From positions 1 to 64,000 of the forward strand of contig JAKFEW010000017.1 of NCBI GenBank assembly GCA_036675505.1: a DNA stretch of 64,000 nucleotides. Reading direction: 5' to 3'. Positions 16,745 to 25,164 of the stretch are shown piece after piece. Numbering within the stretch: position 1 is the stretch's first letter; every line of letters begins with the position of its first letter. The position numbers and the translations under genes are program-made. The DNA comes from JAKFEW01 sp036675505 (GTDB lineage: Bacteria; Cyanobacteriota; Sericytochromatia; S15B-MN24; JAQBPE01). The notes under the pieces were generated by a model. That model was not told the origin of the DNA and did no database searches. It was given only the letters and a program-made list of their open reading frames with translations.

Positions 16745-16774
16745 ATCATAGGCGATGCCCGCGGCGCCCGTCAA
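16745..16774 (-). promoter_or_regulatory. Sigma70-type promoter of tRNA-Gln
   Basis: On the reverse strand TTGACG (16769-16774) and TATGAT (16745-16750) are separated by 18 bases, and the tRNA 5' end follows 12 bases after the -10 box. Each box differs from consensus by one base. Confidence 0.7.
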
Positions 16775-16911
16775 GGCGCATACCGGCGCCGGGGCGGGTT
16801 TCCGGGGTTTGCTCCGCCGAACCCTCGCCGGGGTGTCATAACCGGCTGGCGGTGGGTAAATAAAGGGTCTGCAAGCTACCCTCAATGTCGAAGGTATAGG
16901 AGCCGTCCCGC

Positions 16912-18264
16912 ATGTCGACTACCCCCGTCCGGATCGCCGCGCCAAAGGATCGCCTGGAGCAGCGCATCGAGGACCTCAAGCCGCCGCTGTCGCAGGGCTC
17001 GGCCAGGCTCGAAGCCGAGCGCTGCCTGATGTGCTACGACGCCCCATGTATCCAGGCCTGCCCCACGGCCATCAACATCCCGCAGTTCATCAAGCGAATC
17101 GCGACGGGTGACGTCGCGGGTGCGGCCGAGACCATCCTCGATTCGAACATCCTCGGCCACTCCTGCGCCCGGGTCTGCCCGGTCGAGGTGCTCTGCGCCG
17201 GCGCCTGCGTTTACAACGAGAAGGAAGAGCCGCCGATCATGATCGGCCGCCTGCAGCGCCACGCCACCGACTACGCCTATTCGCGCGGCCTGCGCTTCTT
17301 CAAGCGCGGCAAGGCCACCGGCAAGAAGATCGCCTTGATCGGCGCCGGCCCCGCCAGCCTCGCGGCCGCCCACGAGCTCGCGCGCCTCGGCCACGAGTCG
17401 GTCATCTTCGAGGGCCGCCCGCTGCCCGGCGGCCTCAACACCACCGGCGTCGCGCCTTACAAGCTGCAGGCCGACACCGCGCTGGAGGAGGTCGACTACA
17501 TCCTCGGCATCGGCGGCATCGAGCTGCGCACCGGCCAGTGGATCGGCAAGGACATCACCTTCGAGCAGCTCGAGAAGGACTTCGACGCCGTGTTCATCGG
17601 CGCGGGCCTGGGCGCCGACAGCAAGGTCGGCATCCCGGGCGAGGACCTGCAGGGCTCGGTCGGCGCGGTCCACCTGATCGAGCGCATCAAGAACGAGCCC
17701 GGCTTCAAGCTCGACGGCGTGCACCACGCGGTGGTGATCGGCGGCGGCAATACCGCCATCGACATCGCCCGCGAGCTCAAGCACCTCGGCGTGCCCTGCG
17801 TCTTCATGGCCTACCGCCGAGACGAGGATTCGATGTCTGGCTACAAGCACGAGATGGCCTACGTCAAGCAAGAAGGCGTGCAGCTGCAGTTCCGCGCCGT
17901 GCCCGCCGAGATCGAAGGCAAAGACGGCAAGGTCACCGGCCTGCGCTGCCACATCGTCGATGAGAACCTCAAGCCCATCGAAGGCGCCGACGTCGTGCTG
18001 CCCGCCGAGCTGGTGGTCAAGGCCACCGGCCAGGAGAAGCTCGGCGACATGCTCGCGGTCATCGCGGGCCTCACGATCGAGAAGGGCCGCGTGAAAGTGA
18101 ACCCGGACACGCACCAGACCACCCACCCGAAGTACTTCGCCGGCGGCGACTGCGTGAACGGCGGCAAGGAGGTCGTCAACGCGGCCGCCGAGGGTAAGCG
18201 TGCAGCGCGCGGAATCGACGCCTACTTTCGTGGCGACAAGCCCACGACCGTGATCATCAAGTAG
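16912..18264 (+). CDS. preT: NAD-dependent dihydropyrimidine dehydrogenase, PreT subunit
   Basis: A 450-residue flavoprotein electron-transfer subunit. The N-terminus has GltD-type iron-sulfur cysteines (CLMCYDAPCIQACPT, then GHSCARVCPVEVLCAGACV). Two dinucleotide folds follow: FAD (IALIGAGPASLAAAHELARLG) and NAD(P)H (AVVIGGGNTAIDIARELKHLG), ending in the FAD-binding YFAGGDCVNGGKEVVNAAAEG. With PreA it reduces uracil or thymine to the 5,6-dihydro base using NADH (or runs in reverse). AGGAG precedes the ATG. preA follows 13 bases later, so they form an operon. Confidence 0.95.
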   Translation: MSTTPVRIAAPKDRLEQRIEDLKPPLSQGSARLEAERCLMCYDAPCIQACPTAINIPQFIKRIATGDVAGAAETILDSNILGHSCARVCPVEVLCAGACVYNEKEEPPIMIGRLQRHATDYAYSRGLRFFKRGKATGKKIALIGAGPASLAAAHELARLGHESVIFEGRPLPGGLNTTGVAPYKLQADTALEEVDYILGIGGIELRTGQWIGKDITFEQLEKDFDAVFIGAGLGADSKVGIPGEDLQGSVGAVHLIERIKNEPGFKLDGVHHAVVIGGGNTAIDIARELKHLGVPCVFMAYRRDEDSMSGYKHEMAYVKQEGVQLQFRAVPAEIEGKDGKVTGLRCHIVDENLKPIEGADVVLPAELVVKATGQEKLGDMLAVIAGLTIEKGRVKVNPDTHQTTHPKYFAGGDCVNGGKEVVNAAAEGKRAARGIDAYFRGDKPTTVIIK

Positions 18265-18277
18265 AGGACGCACGACC

Positions 18278-19579
18278 ATGGCCAACTTGCAAACCAACTT
18301 CGCGGGCATCAGCTCGCCCAACCCCTTCTGGCTGGCGTCGGCGCCTCCGACCAACACCGGCAAGCAAATCATGCGCGCCTACGACATGGGCTGGGGCGGC
18401 GCTGTATGGAAGACCCTCGGCACCCCGATCCGCAACGTCACGGCGCGCTTCGCGGCGAACCAGTGGGGCAACCAGCGGATGATGGGCCTCAACAACATCG
18501 AGCTCATCACGGATCGCCCGCTCGACTTGAACTACGCGGAAATCCGCGAGGTCACGCGGAAGTATCCCGAGCACGCGACCGTCATCTCCCTCATGTTCGA
18601 GACCGAGCAGGAGTGGAAGGAGAACATCGAGCGCGCGATCGAGAACGGGGCGAAGGGTCTTGAGCTGAACTTCGGCTGCCCGCACGGCATGTGCGAGCGC
18701 GGCATGGGCTCGGCCGTCGGCTCGGAGCCCAAGGTGCTCGAGGAGATCACCCGCTGGGTCAAGCGCTACAGCTCGGTGCCCGTGATCGTGAAGCTCACGC
18801 CCAACATCACGGACATCACCCGCGCGGGCCTCGCGGCCCAGGCGGGCGGCGGCGACGCGGTCTCGCTGATCAACACGATCAAGAGCCTGATGGCCGTCGA
18901 CCTCGACAACATGGTGCCTATCCCGAACGTCGGCGGTGCCAGCACCAACGGCGGCTATTGCGGCCCTGCGGTCAAGCCGATCGCCCTCCACATGGTCGCG
19001 GCCCTGGCCCGCCACAGGGAGTTCAACATCCCGATCAGCGGCATCGGCGGCGTGGGCACCTGGCGCGACGCCGCGGAGTTCATCGCGCTCGGCGCGACGA
19101 ATGTGCAGGTGTGCACGGCCGTCATGCACTACGGCTACCGTATCGTCGAGGACATGAAGACCGGCCTCTCGCGCTGGATGGACGAGCACGGCTACGAGAA
19201 CATCGAGGACTTCGCCGGCCTCGCCGCCAAGAACTTCTGGAACTGGGAAGAGCTCAACCTGAGCGCCAAGGTCGTCGCGAAGATCGACAAGGACAAGTGC
19301 ATCGGCTGCCAGCTGTGTTTCGTGGCCTGTCGCGACGGGTCGCACGAGTGCATCTACATCCCCGGCGCTGAAGACGGCAAGGCGCCCGCCCCGCAGCCCG
19401 GCTACAACCGCGTGCCCTGGGTCGCCGAGAACGAATGCACGGGCTGCAACCTCTGCTCGCTGGTCTGCCCGGTCGACGACTGCATCACGATGACGCCCGT
19501 CGATACGGGCCATGCCCCGATCACCTGGAAGGAATACGTCGCGGGCAAGGGCGAGCTGCCGGCGTTCTACCACAAGTAG
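18278..19579 (+). CDS. preA: NAD-dependent dihydropyrimidine dehydrogenase, PreA subunit
   Basis: A 433-residue catalytic subunit. The first ~330 residues are a dihydroorotate-dehydrogenase-like FMN barrel (FAGISSPNPFWLASAPPTNT, LNFGCPHGMCERGMGSAVG with the active-site cysteine region, GIGGVGTWRDAAEFIALGA). The C-terminus carries two 4Fe-4S clusters, CIGCQLCFVACRDGSHEC and CTGCNLCSLVCPVDDC. This is the bacterial two-subunit counterpart of animal dihydropyrimidine dehydrogenase. It is the second gene of preTA and is followed by a strong terminator. Dihydropyrimidinase and ureidopropionase are not in the window. Confidence 0.96.
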   Translation: MANLQTNFAGISSPNPFWLASAPPTNTGKQIMRAYDMGWGGAVWKTLGTPIRNVTARFAANQWGNQRMMGLNNIELITDRPLDLNYAEIREVTRKYPEHATVISLMFETEQEWKENIERAIENGAKGLELNFGCPHGMCERGMGSAVGSEPKVLEEITRWVKRYSSVPVIVKLTPNITDITRAGLAAQAGGGDAVSLINTIKSLMAVDLDNMVPIPNVGGASTNGGYCGPAVKPIALHMVAALARHREFNIPISGIGGVGTWRDAAEFIALGATNVQVCTAVMHYGYRIVEDMKTGLSRWMDEHGYENIEDFAGLAAKNFWNWEELNLSAKVVAKIDKDKCIGCQLCFVACRDGSHECIYIPGAEDGKAPAPQPGYNRVPWVAENECTGCNLCSLVCPVDDCITMTPVDTGHAPITWKEYVAGKGELPAFYHK

Positions 19580-19596
19580 GCGCGAGCGCGCATCTG

Positions 19597-19633
19597 GTCA
19601 GGGCCCCCGGCAACGGGGGCCCTGACTTTATCT
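19597..19633 (+). terminator. Terminator of preTA
   Basis: GTCAGGGCCCCCG (19597-19609) and CGGGGGCCCTGAC (19614-19626) pair perfectly around a GCAA tetraloop, followed by TTTATCT. Confidence 0.92.
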
Positions 19634-19693
19634 GAACGTTAAATTTGCGTCAATAAAGTTCGAGTCGGGGCGCGCGACGGCGATACTGATCCC

Positions 19694-21007
19694 ATGACCG
19701 ACCTGCGTGCCGCCATCCCGATCCGCTCGATCGATCCCCGCCGCGGCCTCACGAAGGTCACCGCGCGCGTGAGCGGCGCCGTGGGGAGCGCCGCGGCGTC
19801 GGCGCAGGGTTTGGGCGATCGCCTCGCGTTGAGCGCCCGCGTGCTGGCCGACAAGCCCGCCGGTGAGGGCGGGGCGAACGACGGCCAGTCCGGCCCCTTC
19901 GCGGCGGTCACCTCGCTCTTCGGCAAGGCCCGCGCGTGGGTCTCGGACACGATCACGAACTTCCCCAAGAAGTTCAGCAAGTTCTGCGAGTGGGGCCAGC
20001 AGCAGTGGGACAAACACGTGCTGGGCGCCACCCACGGCGACTTCAAGTCGCTCGTCGGCGTCGACGACCCCTCCGACGTGAACGATCCGAGCAGCCAGGA
20101 CGTCGACGCGGCGAAGGAAGCCTTTGCCAAACACCGCGCCGCCGAGGTGAAGGCCGTCGCTGCGCTCCCCGAAGCCGAGCGCGCCCGCTACGAAGCCGTC
20201 GCCAAGCATTGCGAGGGCTCGACGCTGGCCCGCCGTGGCCTGCAGCGCTTGCTGCTCGATGGCCAGCTGCCCGGCGCCAAGGATCTCCGCGGCGAGGCGA
20301 CGCTCCTCGATCAGCTGCACGGCCTCGCCACCCAGCCGCTCGCCCCCGGCATCGATCGCGGTGCGATGGTCGCCGAGGTCGTCGCCGAAGTCGAGAATCC
20401 CGTCCGCATCAACCAGCACGGCAAGGGCACCTGCGGCGCCACCACCGCCCAGATCCTCTTGATCCGCCAGAACCCCACCGAATACGTCCGCCTCGTGCGT
20501 GGCCTGTCGTCGCCCGACGGCGCCGCCCAGATGTTCGGTGGCAAGACGATTCGCCGCCACCACGACTGGGCCGCCGACAATGACAACGGCCGTTCGAACC
20601 CGAGCCGGATGTTCCAATCCGCCGTGATGGAATTCGGCCAGATTCTGCCCTTCTCGCATTACGACAACACCGACGACAAGACCGTGATCGGCGGCGTCGG
20701 CCTCTTCGGCGGCCTGATGCCGGGCGGCCTCGCCAAGGCGCTCGACCAGCTCACGGGCAAGGACTATGAATCCACCGCCGCGTGGCGCTGGAATCGCGGC
20801 GCGGTGTATGACGACATGAAGAAGATGCTCGCGGCGGGCCAGGGCCCGATCCCGATTTCGCTCACGTGGAACGGCGGCGGCCACTTCGTGCAGGTCGACA
20901 AGGTCGAGAACGGCAAGGTCACCTTCACGAACCCCCACGGCCGGGTGCAATCGATGGACGAGAGCGAGTTCCGCAACGTCCTGACCTCCATCATCCACCC
21001 GGCCTGA
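19694..21007 (+). CDS. Possible papain-like cysteine protease
   Basis: A 437-residue protein with no signal peptide. The first 230 residues are helical and Ala-rich. The second half holds a catalytic-triad-like set in papain order: NQHGKGTCGATTAQ with Cys247 at a helix start and Gln241 as possible oxyanion residue, GGGHFVQVDKVENGKV with His397, and TFTNPHG with Asn413. This layout occurs in C39-like and other papain-fold peptidases, but I cannot assign a family. The long N-terminus could be a prodomain or targeting region. It is a single gene after the preTA terminator. Activity is inferred. Confidence 0.7.
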   Translation: MTDLRAAIPIRSIDPRRGLTKVTARVSGAVGSAAASAQGLGDRLALSARVLADKPAGEGGANDGQSGPFAAVTSLFGKARAWVSDTITNFPKKFSKFCEWGQQQWDKHVLGATHGDFKSLVGVDDPSDVNDPSSQDVDAAKEAFAKHRAAEVKAVAALPEAERARYEAVAKHCEGSTLARRGLQRLLLDGQLPGAKDLRGEATLLDQLHGLATQPLAPGIDRGAMVAEVVAEVENPVRINQHGKGTCGATTAQILLIRQNPTEYVRLVRGLSSPDGAAQMFGGKTIRRHHDWAADNDNGRSNPSRMFQSAVMEFGQILPFSHYDNTDDKTVIGGVGLFGGLMPGGLAKALDQLTGKDYESTAAWRWNRGAVYDDMKKMLAAGQGPIPISLTWNGGGHFVQVDKVENGKVTFTNPHGRVQSMDESEFRNVLTSIIHPA

Positions 21008-21138
21008 GCCGTAGCGGCGACGCGACCCCCGCTCGCCGCCAACAGCCCTTCGTCGATTTGTCAGAACCGGTCGTAGCAGATCGCCCAAGTCCTCCTTAGG
21101 CTTACACAGGCTGACCCCTGTGCGAGGAGGAGGAAGCG

Positions 21139-21693
21139 ATGCGGAGTCTCATGATCGGGGCCGTGGGCCTCGTGGCGGCGACAATCGTGGCGGGCTGTGG
21201 CGGCACAGGGGGCCCGTCGACCGGCCTCGGCGGACCGGCGACAGGCACGTCCGCCCACGCGGATAGCGGCATGAAGTCGCGATACGACTTGCTGAACGGC
21301 ATCATCGTCTGCCCGACCACCTGCAACGCGGCCTCGGCGAACGGCGAGTTCGGCGACGTCGGCAGCAACGACTTCTTCGAACTACGGGTGGTCGATGGCA
21401 CGGCGGGCGACGCCGGCAACGTGGTGGTCCTCTTCGACGACGATTTCTTCGCCGGCATCACGCCGGTCGTGACCATCGCGGGCCAGACGATCGACGTCGC
21501 CGACACGCTCTGGAACGAGGCCCACACGATCTCGAGGTCGGTCGCGATCCATCTCGAGGTCTTCTCGGGCGGCACGTCGACGGTCACCTTCGCGGGCACA
21601 GGGTACCCGGCCCACGACTTCGCTGTCACCTTCTTCCCCAACTCGTGCGACGTCCCGCCGCGGCGGCCCATCGACTCGCCCCCGGACGAGTAA
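21139..21693 (+). CDS. Tandem-family lipoprotein 1
   Basis: A 184-residue lipoprotein, ATG behind a purine-rich GAGGAGGAGGAAGCG; lipobox IVAGC. The mature domain opens RYDLLNGIIVCPTTC, has ELRVVDGTAGDAGNVVVLF and ITPVVTIAGQTIDV, and closes with NSCDV. The same plan (R-aromatic-x-x-L, an early cysteine, VVD...D.G.V, P.VTI.G..I, terminal Cys) recurs in the next three genes, so the four are paralogues. It is probably a beta-sandwich with a disulfide. Function unknown. The next gene starts 14 bases after the stop. Confidence 0.8.
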   Translation: MRSLMIGAVGLVAATIVAGCGGTGGPSTGLGGPATGTSAHADSGMKSRYDLLNGIIVCPTTCNAASANGEFGDVGSNDFFELRVVDGTAGDAGNVVVLFDDDFFAGITPVVTIAGQTIDVADTLWNEAHTISRSVAIHLEVFSGGTSTVTFAGTGYPAHDFAVTFFPNSCDVPPRRPIDSPPDE

Positions 21694-21707
21694 CTCGAGG
21701 AGGAGAA

Positions 21708-22229
21708 ATGCGACTTCCGAAGCGAGCCCTATTGGGCATGACAACCATGGGCATCCTCGCCGCATGCGGCGTGGTCGGTACGCCAGGACCGGCGACGGCC
21801 CCCGGACGCGATGACACGGCCAAGCGATTCAAGGTCTTGAGCACCGAGGTCGTCTGCACGCCAGGCTCGTGCTCCCGATCGACCGGCCTCGTCCTTCACA
21901 GCGTCTACAACGGCCCCTTCACCTGGGATGTCGTCGACAATGGCGCCAGCGACGGGGGCGTCGTCAGCATCGCAATCTTCCCCCTCCCCGGTTTCAGCGG
22001 CGGCAATTACATCGGCACCATGCCCAACGTCACGATCTCGGGCAACCAGGTGACCATCTCGGGGATCATCGCGCTGCCGGGAAACGTCGAGCCGCACACA
22101 TTCTTCTTCACCACGACCACACCCGGCGGTCCGACCACATTGGTCGTCGATTCCACCCCGCTGACGCCGAACCTCACCAGTGGTGTCGTGTTCCAGGGTC
22201 CGTGCGATTTCCCTTTCCTTGTTGACTGA
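21708..22229 (+). CDS. Tandem-family lipoprotein 2
   Basis: A 173-residue lipoprotein starting at ATG 21708 behind GAGGAGGAGAA; lipobox ILAAC. It shares the domain plan of its neighbours: RFKVLSTEVVC, WDVVDNGASDGGVVSIAIF, YIGTMPNVTISGNQVTISG and final GPCDF. Overall identity to the first copy looks low, so the duplication is old. It forms an operon-like run with the genes at 21139 and 22270. Confidence 0.8.
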   Translation: MRLPKRALLGMTTMGILAACGVVGTPGPATAPGRDDTAKRFKVLSTEVVCTPGSCSRSTGLVLHSVYNGPFTWDVVDNGASDGGVVSIAIFPLPGFSGGNYIGTMPNVTISGNQVTISGIIALPGNVEPHTFFFTTTTPGGPTTLVVDSTPLTPNLTSGVVFQGPCDFPFLVD

Positions 22230-22269
22230 GCGGCGAGCAAGCTGAGGACGCCACGCGGAGGGAAGCAAA

Positions 22270-22827
22270 ATGCGAAGGTACAGATGGTCCATTTTCGGGC
22301 TGGTTGCCTCGTGTCTGGTGGTGGCCTGCGGCCCTCCGCAGCCTACCGGCCAGGCGCCGGGCGCCGCGCCGGATCGGGGCTCGATGGCGCAACGCGAGGC
22401 GCAACGCGAGGCGGAACGCTACAACGTGCTTTTTTCTATCGAGCTCTGCACACCCGCCCCGGGGTGCAACGCCGCGCATGGGACGGGCACTTACGGCAGC
22501 CTCGGAGAGACGTTCTGCTTCTCCGCCGTGGACCGCGTCGTCGCCGGCAATCCCGACGACCTCGGCGTCCTGAACGTCACCATCGACGGCGCATCCTATA
22601 CGGGTCTCGTCGGCACGGCCGGTGCCGTGATCACCGCGACCACGATCGACGTCTCGGCCACCGTCGAGGACTCGGTGAACGGCGATCTCGCGCTCGCGCA
22701 GGTGATCATCACCCCGAGCAGCCAGCGTGTCCTGATCGACGGCGTTCCGGCGACCATCACGGTCGACTCCCCGTTCAACATCATCCCCGGCTCGTGCAAG
22801 GTCCCTGACCTCACGTGCGTGAAATGA
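22270..22827 (+). CDS. Tandem-family lipoprotein 3
   Basis: A 185-residue lipoprotein, lipobox LVVAC. After a charged linker with a short repeat (AQREAQREAE) the family domain follows: RYNVLFSIELC, FSAVDRVVAGNPDDLGVLNVTI, YTGLVGTAGAVITATTIDV, final GSCKV. Start ATG 22270 follows GGAGGGAAGCAAA. Paralogue of the adjacent genes; function unknown. Confidence 0.8.
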   Translation: MRRYRWSIFGLVASCLVVACGPPQPTGQAPGAAPDRGSMAQREAQREAERYNVLFSIELCTPAPGCNAAHGTGTYGSLGETFCFSAVDRVVAGNPDDLGVLNVTIDGASYTGLVGTAGAVITATTIDVSATVEDSVNGDLALAQVIITPSSQRVLIDGVPATITVDSPFNIIPGSCKVPDLTCVK

Positions 22828-22854
22828 GCTGGCGTTCGGCGGAATCGCCCCAGT

Positions 22855-22885
22855 TCAGCCTTTGAAGGCCGGCACCGGCCGGTTC
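22855..22885. repeat. 31-bp direct repeat, left copy
   Basis: Matches 23796-23826 at 30 of 31 positions in the same orientation. The right copy is the stop and last codons of the reverse gene ending at 23796; this left copy is an orphan 3' end lying between two lipoprotein genes. The pair brackets lipoprotein 4. Confidence 0.9.
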
Positions 22886-22907
22886 GGCGCGAAGGGAAGG
22901 AAGCGAG

Positions 22908-23774
22908 ATGAATCGAGCTATACGGGCCGTGAGCGGCCTGTCGACTTTGTGCGCGTTGGCGGCCTGCGGCCCGGCCGGAAGGGTGGCGCTGGCGCCAGGT
23001 CCGGCGCAGCCGGGGCGGCTGGATGCGGCGGCGCGGTATGCCGTACTGACGGCCAACTCGATTTGCCCGGTGGTCCGCACCTTCGTGGCCGGCGCCGGCA
23101 CCTACGGCGGGGGCAAGTCGTTCTCGTTCGCCGTGGTCGACGACGCCGCCGGCGACGAGGGCCGCCTCGCCGTCACGATCGGCGGCGTGGAGTGGCGCGG
23201 CACCCTGCCTGCCGTGACCATCGATCGAGGCGCCAGTCCCCCGATCGTCCGGATCACGGGCCTGGTGGCCCACCCGACCACCGGCGCGACCACGCCCGTC
23301 GCGATCACCTTCGGCGGCGGCGACGCTCCCCGGTTGCTCCTCGACGACGTCGCGCAAATCGTGGAGGCCTTTTCCGACAACTTCACGGGGACGGCTGAAA
23401 AAGGCAGCTGCATCCGCTTCGTGGGGGGGTTCACGGTCACGGCCACCAACCCGCTCGGCGGGACGCGCACCTCCACGGTGACCTTCGACCTGACGGAAGA
23501 CGGAGCCTCGGACTTCGGCACGGTCAGCTTCACGTCCAACGAAGGCGACACGTACACGGGCACCAGCCCGAACGTGAGCTACGACGGCACCGACCTGGTG
23601 ATCGCGGAGACCATCATCATCCCCGGCCAGCTCGTGACCGTTCTGGACATCGCCTTCCGGATCGACCTCACCGACGGCACCACGGCGGCGATCCAGACGG
23701 GCACAGGCCCGCTCGAGGTCCCGCTGACGAGCTTCACGACGCTCGCGGGGCTCTGCGACGACAGGCTCCCCTGA
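22908..23774 (+). CDS. Tandem-family lipoprotein 4, double-domain
   Basis: A 288-residue lipoprotein, lipobox LAAC, ATG behind GGAAGGAAGCGAG. It has two successive copies of the family domain. The first has RYAVLTANSICP, FAVVDDAAGDEGRLAVTIGG, GTLPAVTID and closes at KGSC. The second has FDLTEDGASDFGTVSFTS, YTGTSPNVSYDGTDLVI and closes at LCDD. The first three paralogues have one copy each. The gene lies between 31-bp direct repeats (22855 and 23796), suggesting it was gained or duplicated as a unit. Function unknown. Confidence 0.8.
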   Translation: MNRAIRAVSGLSTLCALAACGPAGRVALAPGPAQPGRLDAAARYAVLTANSICPVVRTFVAGAGTYGGGKSFSFAVVDDAAGDEGRLAVTIGGVEWRGTLPAVTIDRGASPPIVRITGLVAHPTTGATTPVAITFGGGDAPRLLLDDVAQIVEAFSDNFTGTAEKGSCIRFVGGFTVTATNPLGGTRTSTVTFDLTEDGASDFGTVSFTSNEGDTYTGTSPNVSYDGTDLVIAETIIIPGQLVTVLDIAFRIDLTDGTTAAIQTGTGPLEVPLTSFTTLAGLCDDRLP

Positions 23775-23795
23775 TCCCGACCAGGGACCCGCCGA

Positions 23796-23826
23796 TCAGC
23801 CCTTGAAGGCCGGCACCGGCCGGTTC
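23796..23826. repeat. 31-bp direct repeat, right copy (inside a gene 3' end)
   Basis: Second copy of the repeat at 22855-22885, one mismatch. It covers the stop codon and last nine codons of the reverse gene 23796-24389. Confidence 0.9.
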
Positions 23827-24389
23827 AGGGCGATCGCGTTCTCGGCCGGCTTGCCGAGCTCGTGCACCGTCAGCCAGTTGCGGCGCGCGAGCTCGTAAAG
23901 CGTCTCGGACAGCCTGGCGTCGGCGGCGGGCAGGTCCAACACCTCGGCGAGCTGGCCGAGCGCGCGCTCGCCGCCCAGCATCTCCTGGCGCATCACATCG
24001 GAGAGCCTAGAGATCTCGAGGTAGGCGACGGCCAGCGGGCCGATCGCCAGCGGCTTCGCGAGCGCCTGGGGCTTGAGCAAAGCCTTGTTGGCCTCCGAGA
24101 AGAGCAGCGCGTCGCGCAGGTCGTGGTGCTCCAGCTTGCCGTCGCGCTTGAACAGGAAGCGTGGCACGCCGCTTACGGTGTACTCGACGCGCTCGAGCAG
24201 CTGGAAGGCCAGCGCGTTGCGCGCGTCCGGCACCAGCCGCGCGAACCGGGCCGTCGCGCCCTCCTTGAAGAGGTCGGCGAGGGCGCCCCAGCGCAGCTTC
24301 TCGCCGTCGCGGTAGATCAGGCCCGAGACGGGGCCGGTGGGGTCGTCGGCGCGGCGCGTGACGCCGAGCAGGAGGTGTGGATCAGCCAT
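23796..24389 (-). CDS. Hypothetical protein
   Basis: A 197-residue soluble protein with no signal peptide or clear motif. Phrases such as LLLGVTRRADDPTGPVSGLIYRDGEKLRWG and RFLFKRDGKLEHHDL suggest a mixed fold with a helical C-terminus (RLSDVMRQEML, LSETLYELARRNWL). It overlaps the aldo/keto reductase gene by eight bases, so it is the last gene of a reverse operon. Its 3' end is duplicated at 22855-22885. Confidence 0.7.
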   Translation of the reverse strand: MADPHLLLGVTRRADDPTGPVSGLIYRDGEKLRWGALADLFKEGATARFARLVPDARNALAFQLLERVEYTVSGVPRFLFKRDGKLEHHDLRDALLFSEANKALLKPQALAKPLAIGPLAVAYLEISRLSDVMRQEMLGGERALGQLAEVLDLPAADARLSETLYELARRNWLTVHELGKPAENAIALNRPVPAFKG

Positions 24390-25155
24390 GGATGGGCTCC
24401 GGGGTGAGATGAGGGGCGGCGATGGCGAGCGTGTCGTCGATTTCGGCCTCGTCCATCATGCCCACGACGACGGCGTGGACGAAGGAGCGGGTGAGGTTGT
24501 AGGGGATCGCCTCGTGGCGGCGGTCGGCGAGCTTGCCTTCACCGAGCGTCTTCATGGTGATCACGCCCTGGCCGGCGGCATGCGCCGCTGTGAGGGCCTT
24601 CGTGTAATCGTGGAGGCCCGCGTCCATATGCACCTCGGCGAAGTTGAAGTTGGTCAGGAGCACGTCGATGTCCGGATCACCGGCCACGTGCTCGAGCGTG
24701 AGGATCGCGTGCGTCGAGAGGCCAAAGGCCCGGATCAGGCCTTCCTGCTTGGCGCGCCGAAGGGCCTCGCGCGCCCCTCGCCGGGCCGCGAGCTCATCCG
24801 GGCTGTCCGGCTCGTGCAGCAGGTACACGTCGATGTAGTCTGTGCCGAGCTCGGTCAGGGATTGCTCGAGGCTGCGGCGGGCGTCGTCCGCGGATTCGGC
24901 GTAGGTCTTGCTGGTGAGCTGGACCGCCGCGCGCGGCAGCTGGCGCAGCGCCCAGGCCGCGTGGGCGTGGGTGCCGTAGTTGTCCGACGTGTCCCAAAAC
25001 GTGATCCCGCGGGCGTGGGCGTGCAGCAGCACCGCGCCGTACCGCTCGACGGCCAGCTTCGACTGGGCGGACTCGCAGTCGAAGGTGGTGGTGCCGGTGC
25101 CGATGCAGAGGCGGGAGACCTGGACGCCGGAGCGGCCGAGGGCGATGGCGGACAT
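24382..25155 (-). CDS. Aldo/keto reductase
   Basis: A 257-residue NAD(P)H-dependent oxidoreductase of the AKR superfamily. It opens LGRSGVQVSRLCIGTGT and has FWDTSDNYGTH (Asp and Tyr of the catalytic tetrad), QLTSKTY (Lys) and YIDVYLLHEPD (His), in the usual order. It is short for the family (usually 280-330) and seems to lack part of the C-terminal cofactor loop region, though the core is complete. It is third of four genes in a reverse unit downstream of the HTTM membrane protein. Confidence 0.88.
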   Translation of the reverse strand: MSAIALGRSGVQVSRLCIGTGTTTFDCESAQSKLAVERYGAVLLHAHARGITFWDTSDNYGTHAHAAWALRQLPRAAVQLTSKTYAESADDARRSLEQSLTELGTDYIDVYLLHEPDSPDELAARRGAREALRRAKQEGLIRAFGLSTHAILTLEHVAGDPDIDVLLTNFNFAEVHMDAGLHDYTKALTAAHAAGQGVITMKTLGEGKLADRRHEAIPYNLTRSFVHAVVVGMMDEAEIDDTLAIAAPHLTPEPIHG

Positions 25156-25164
25156 ACGCCCATG

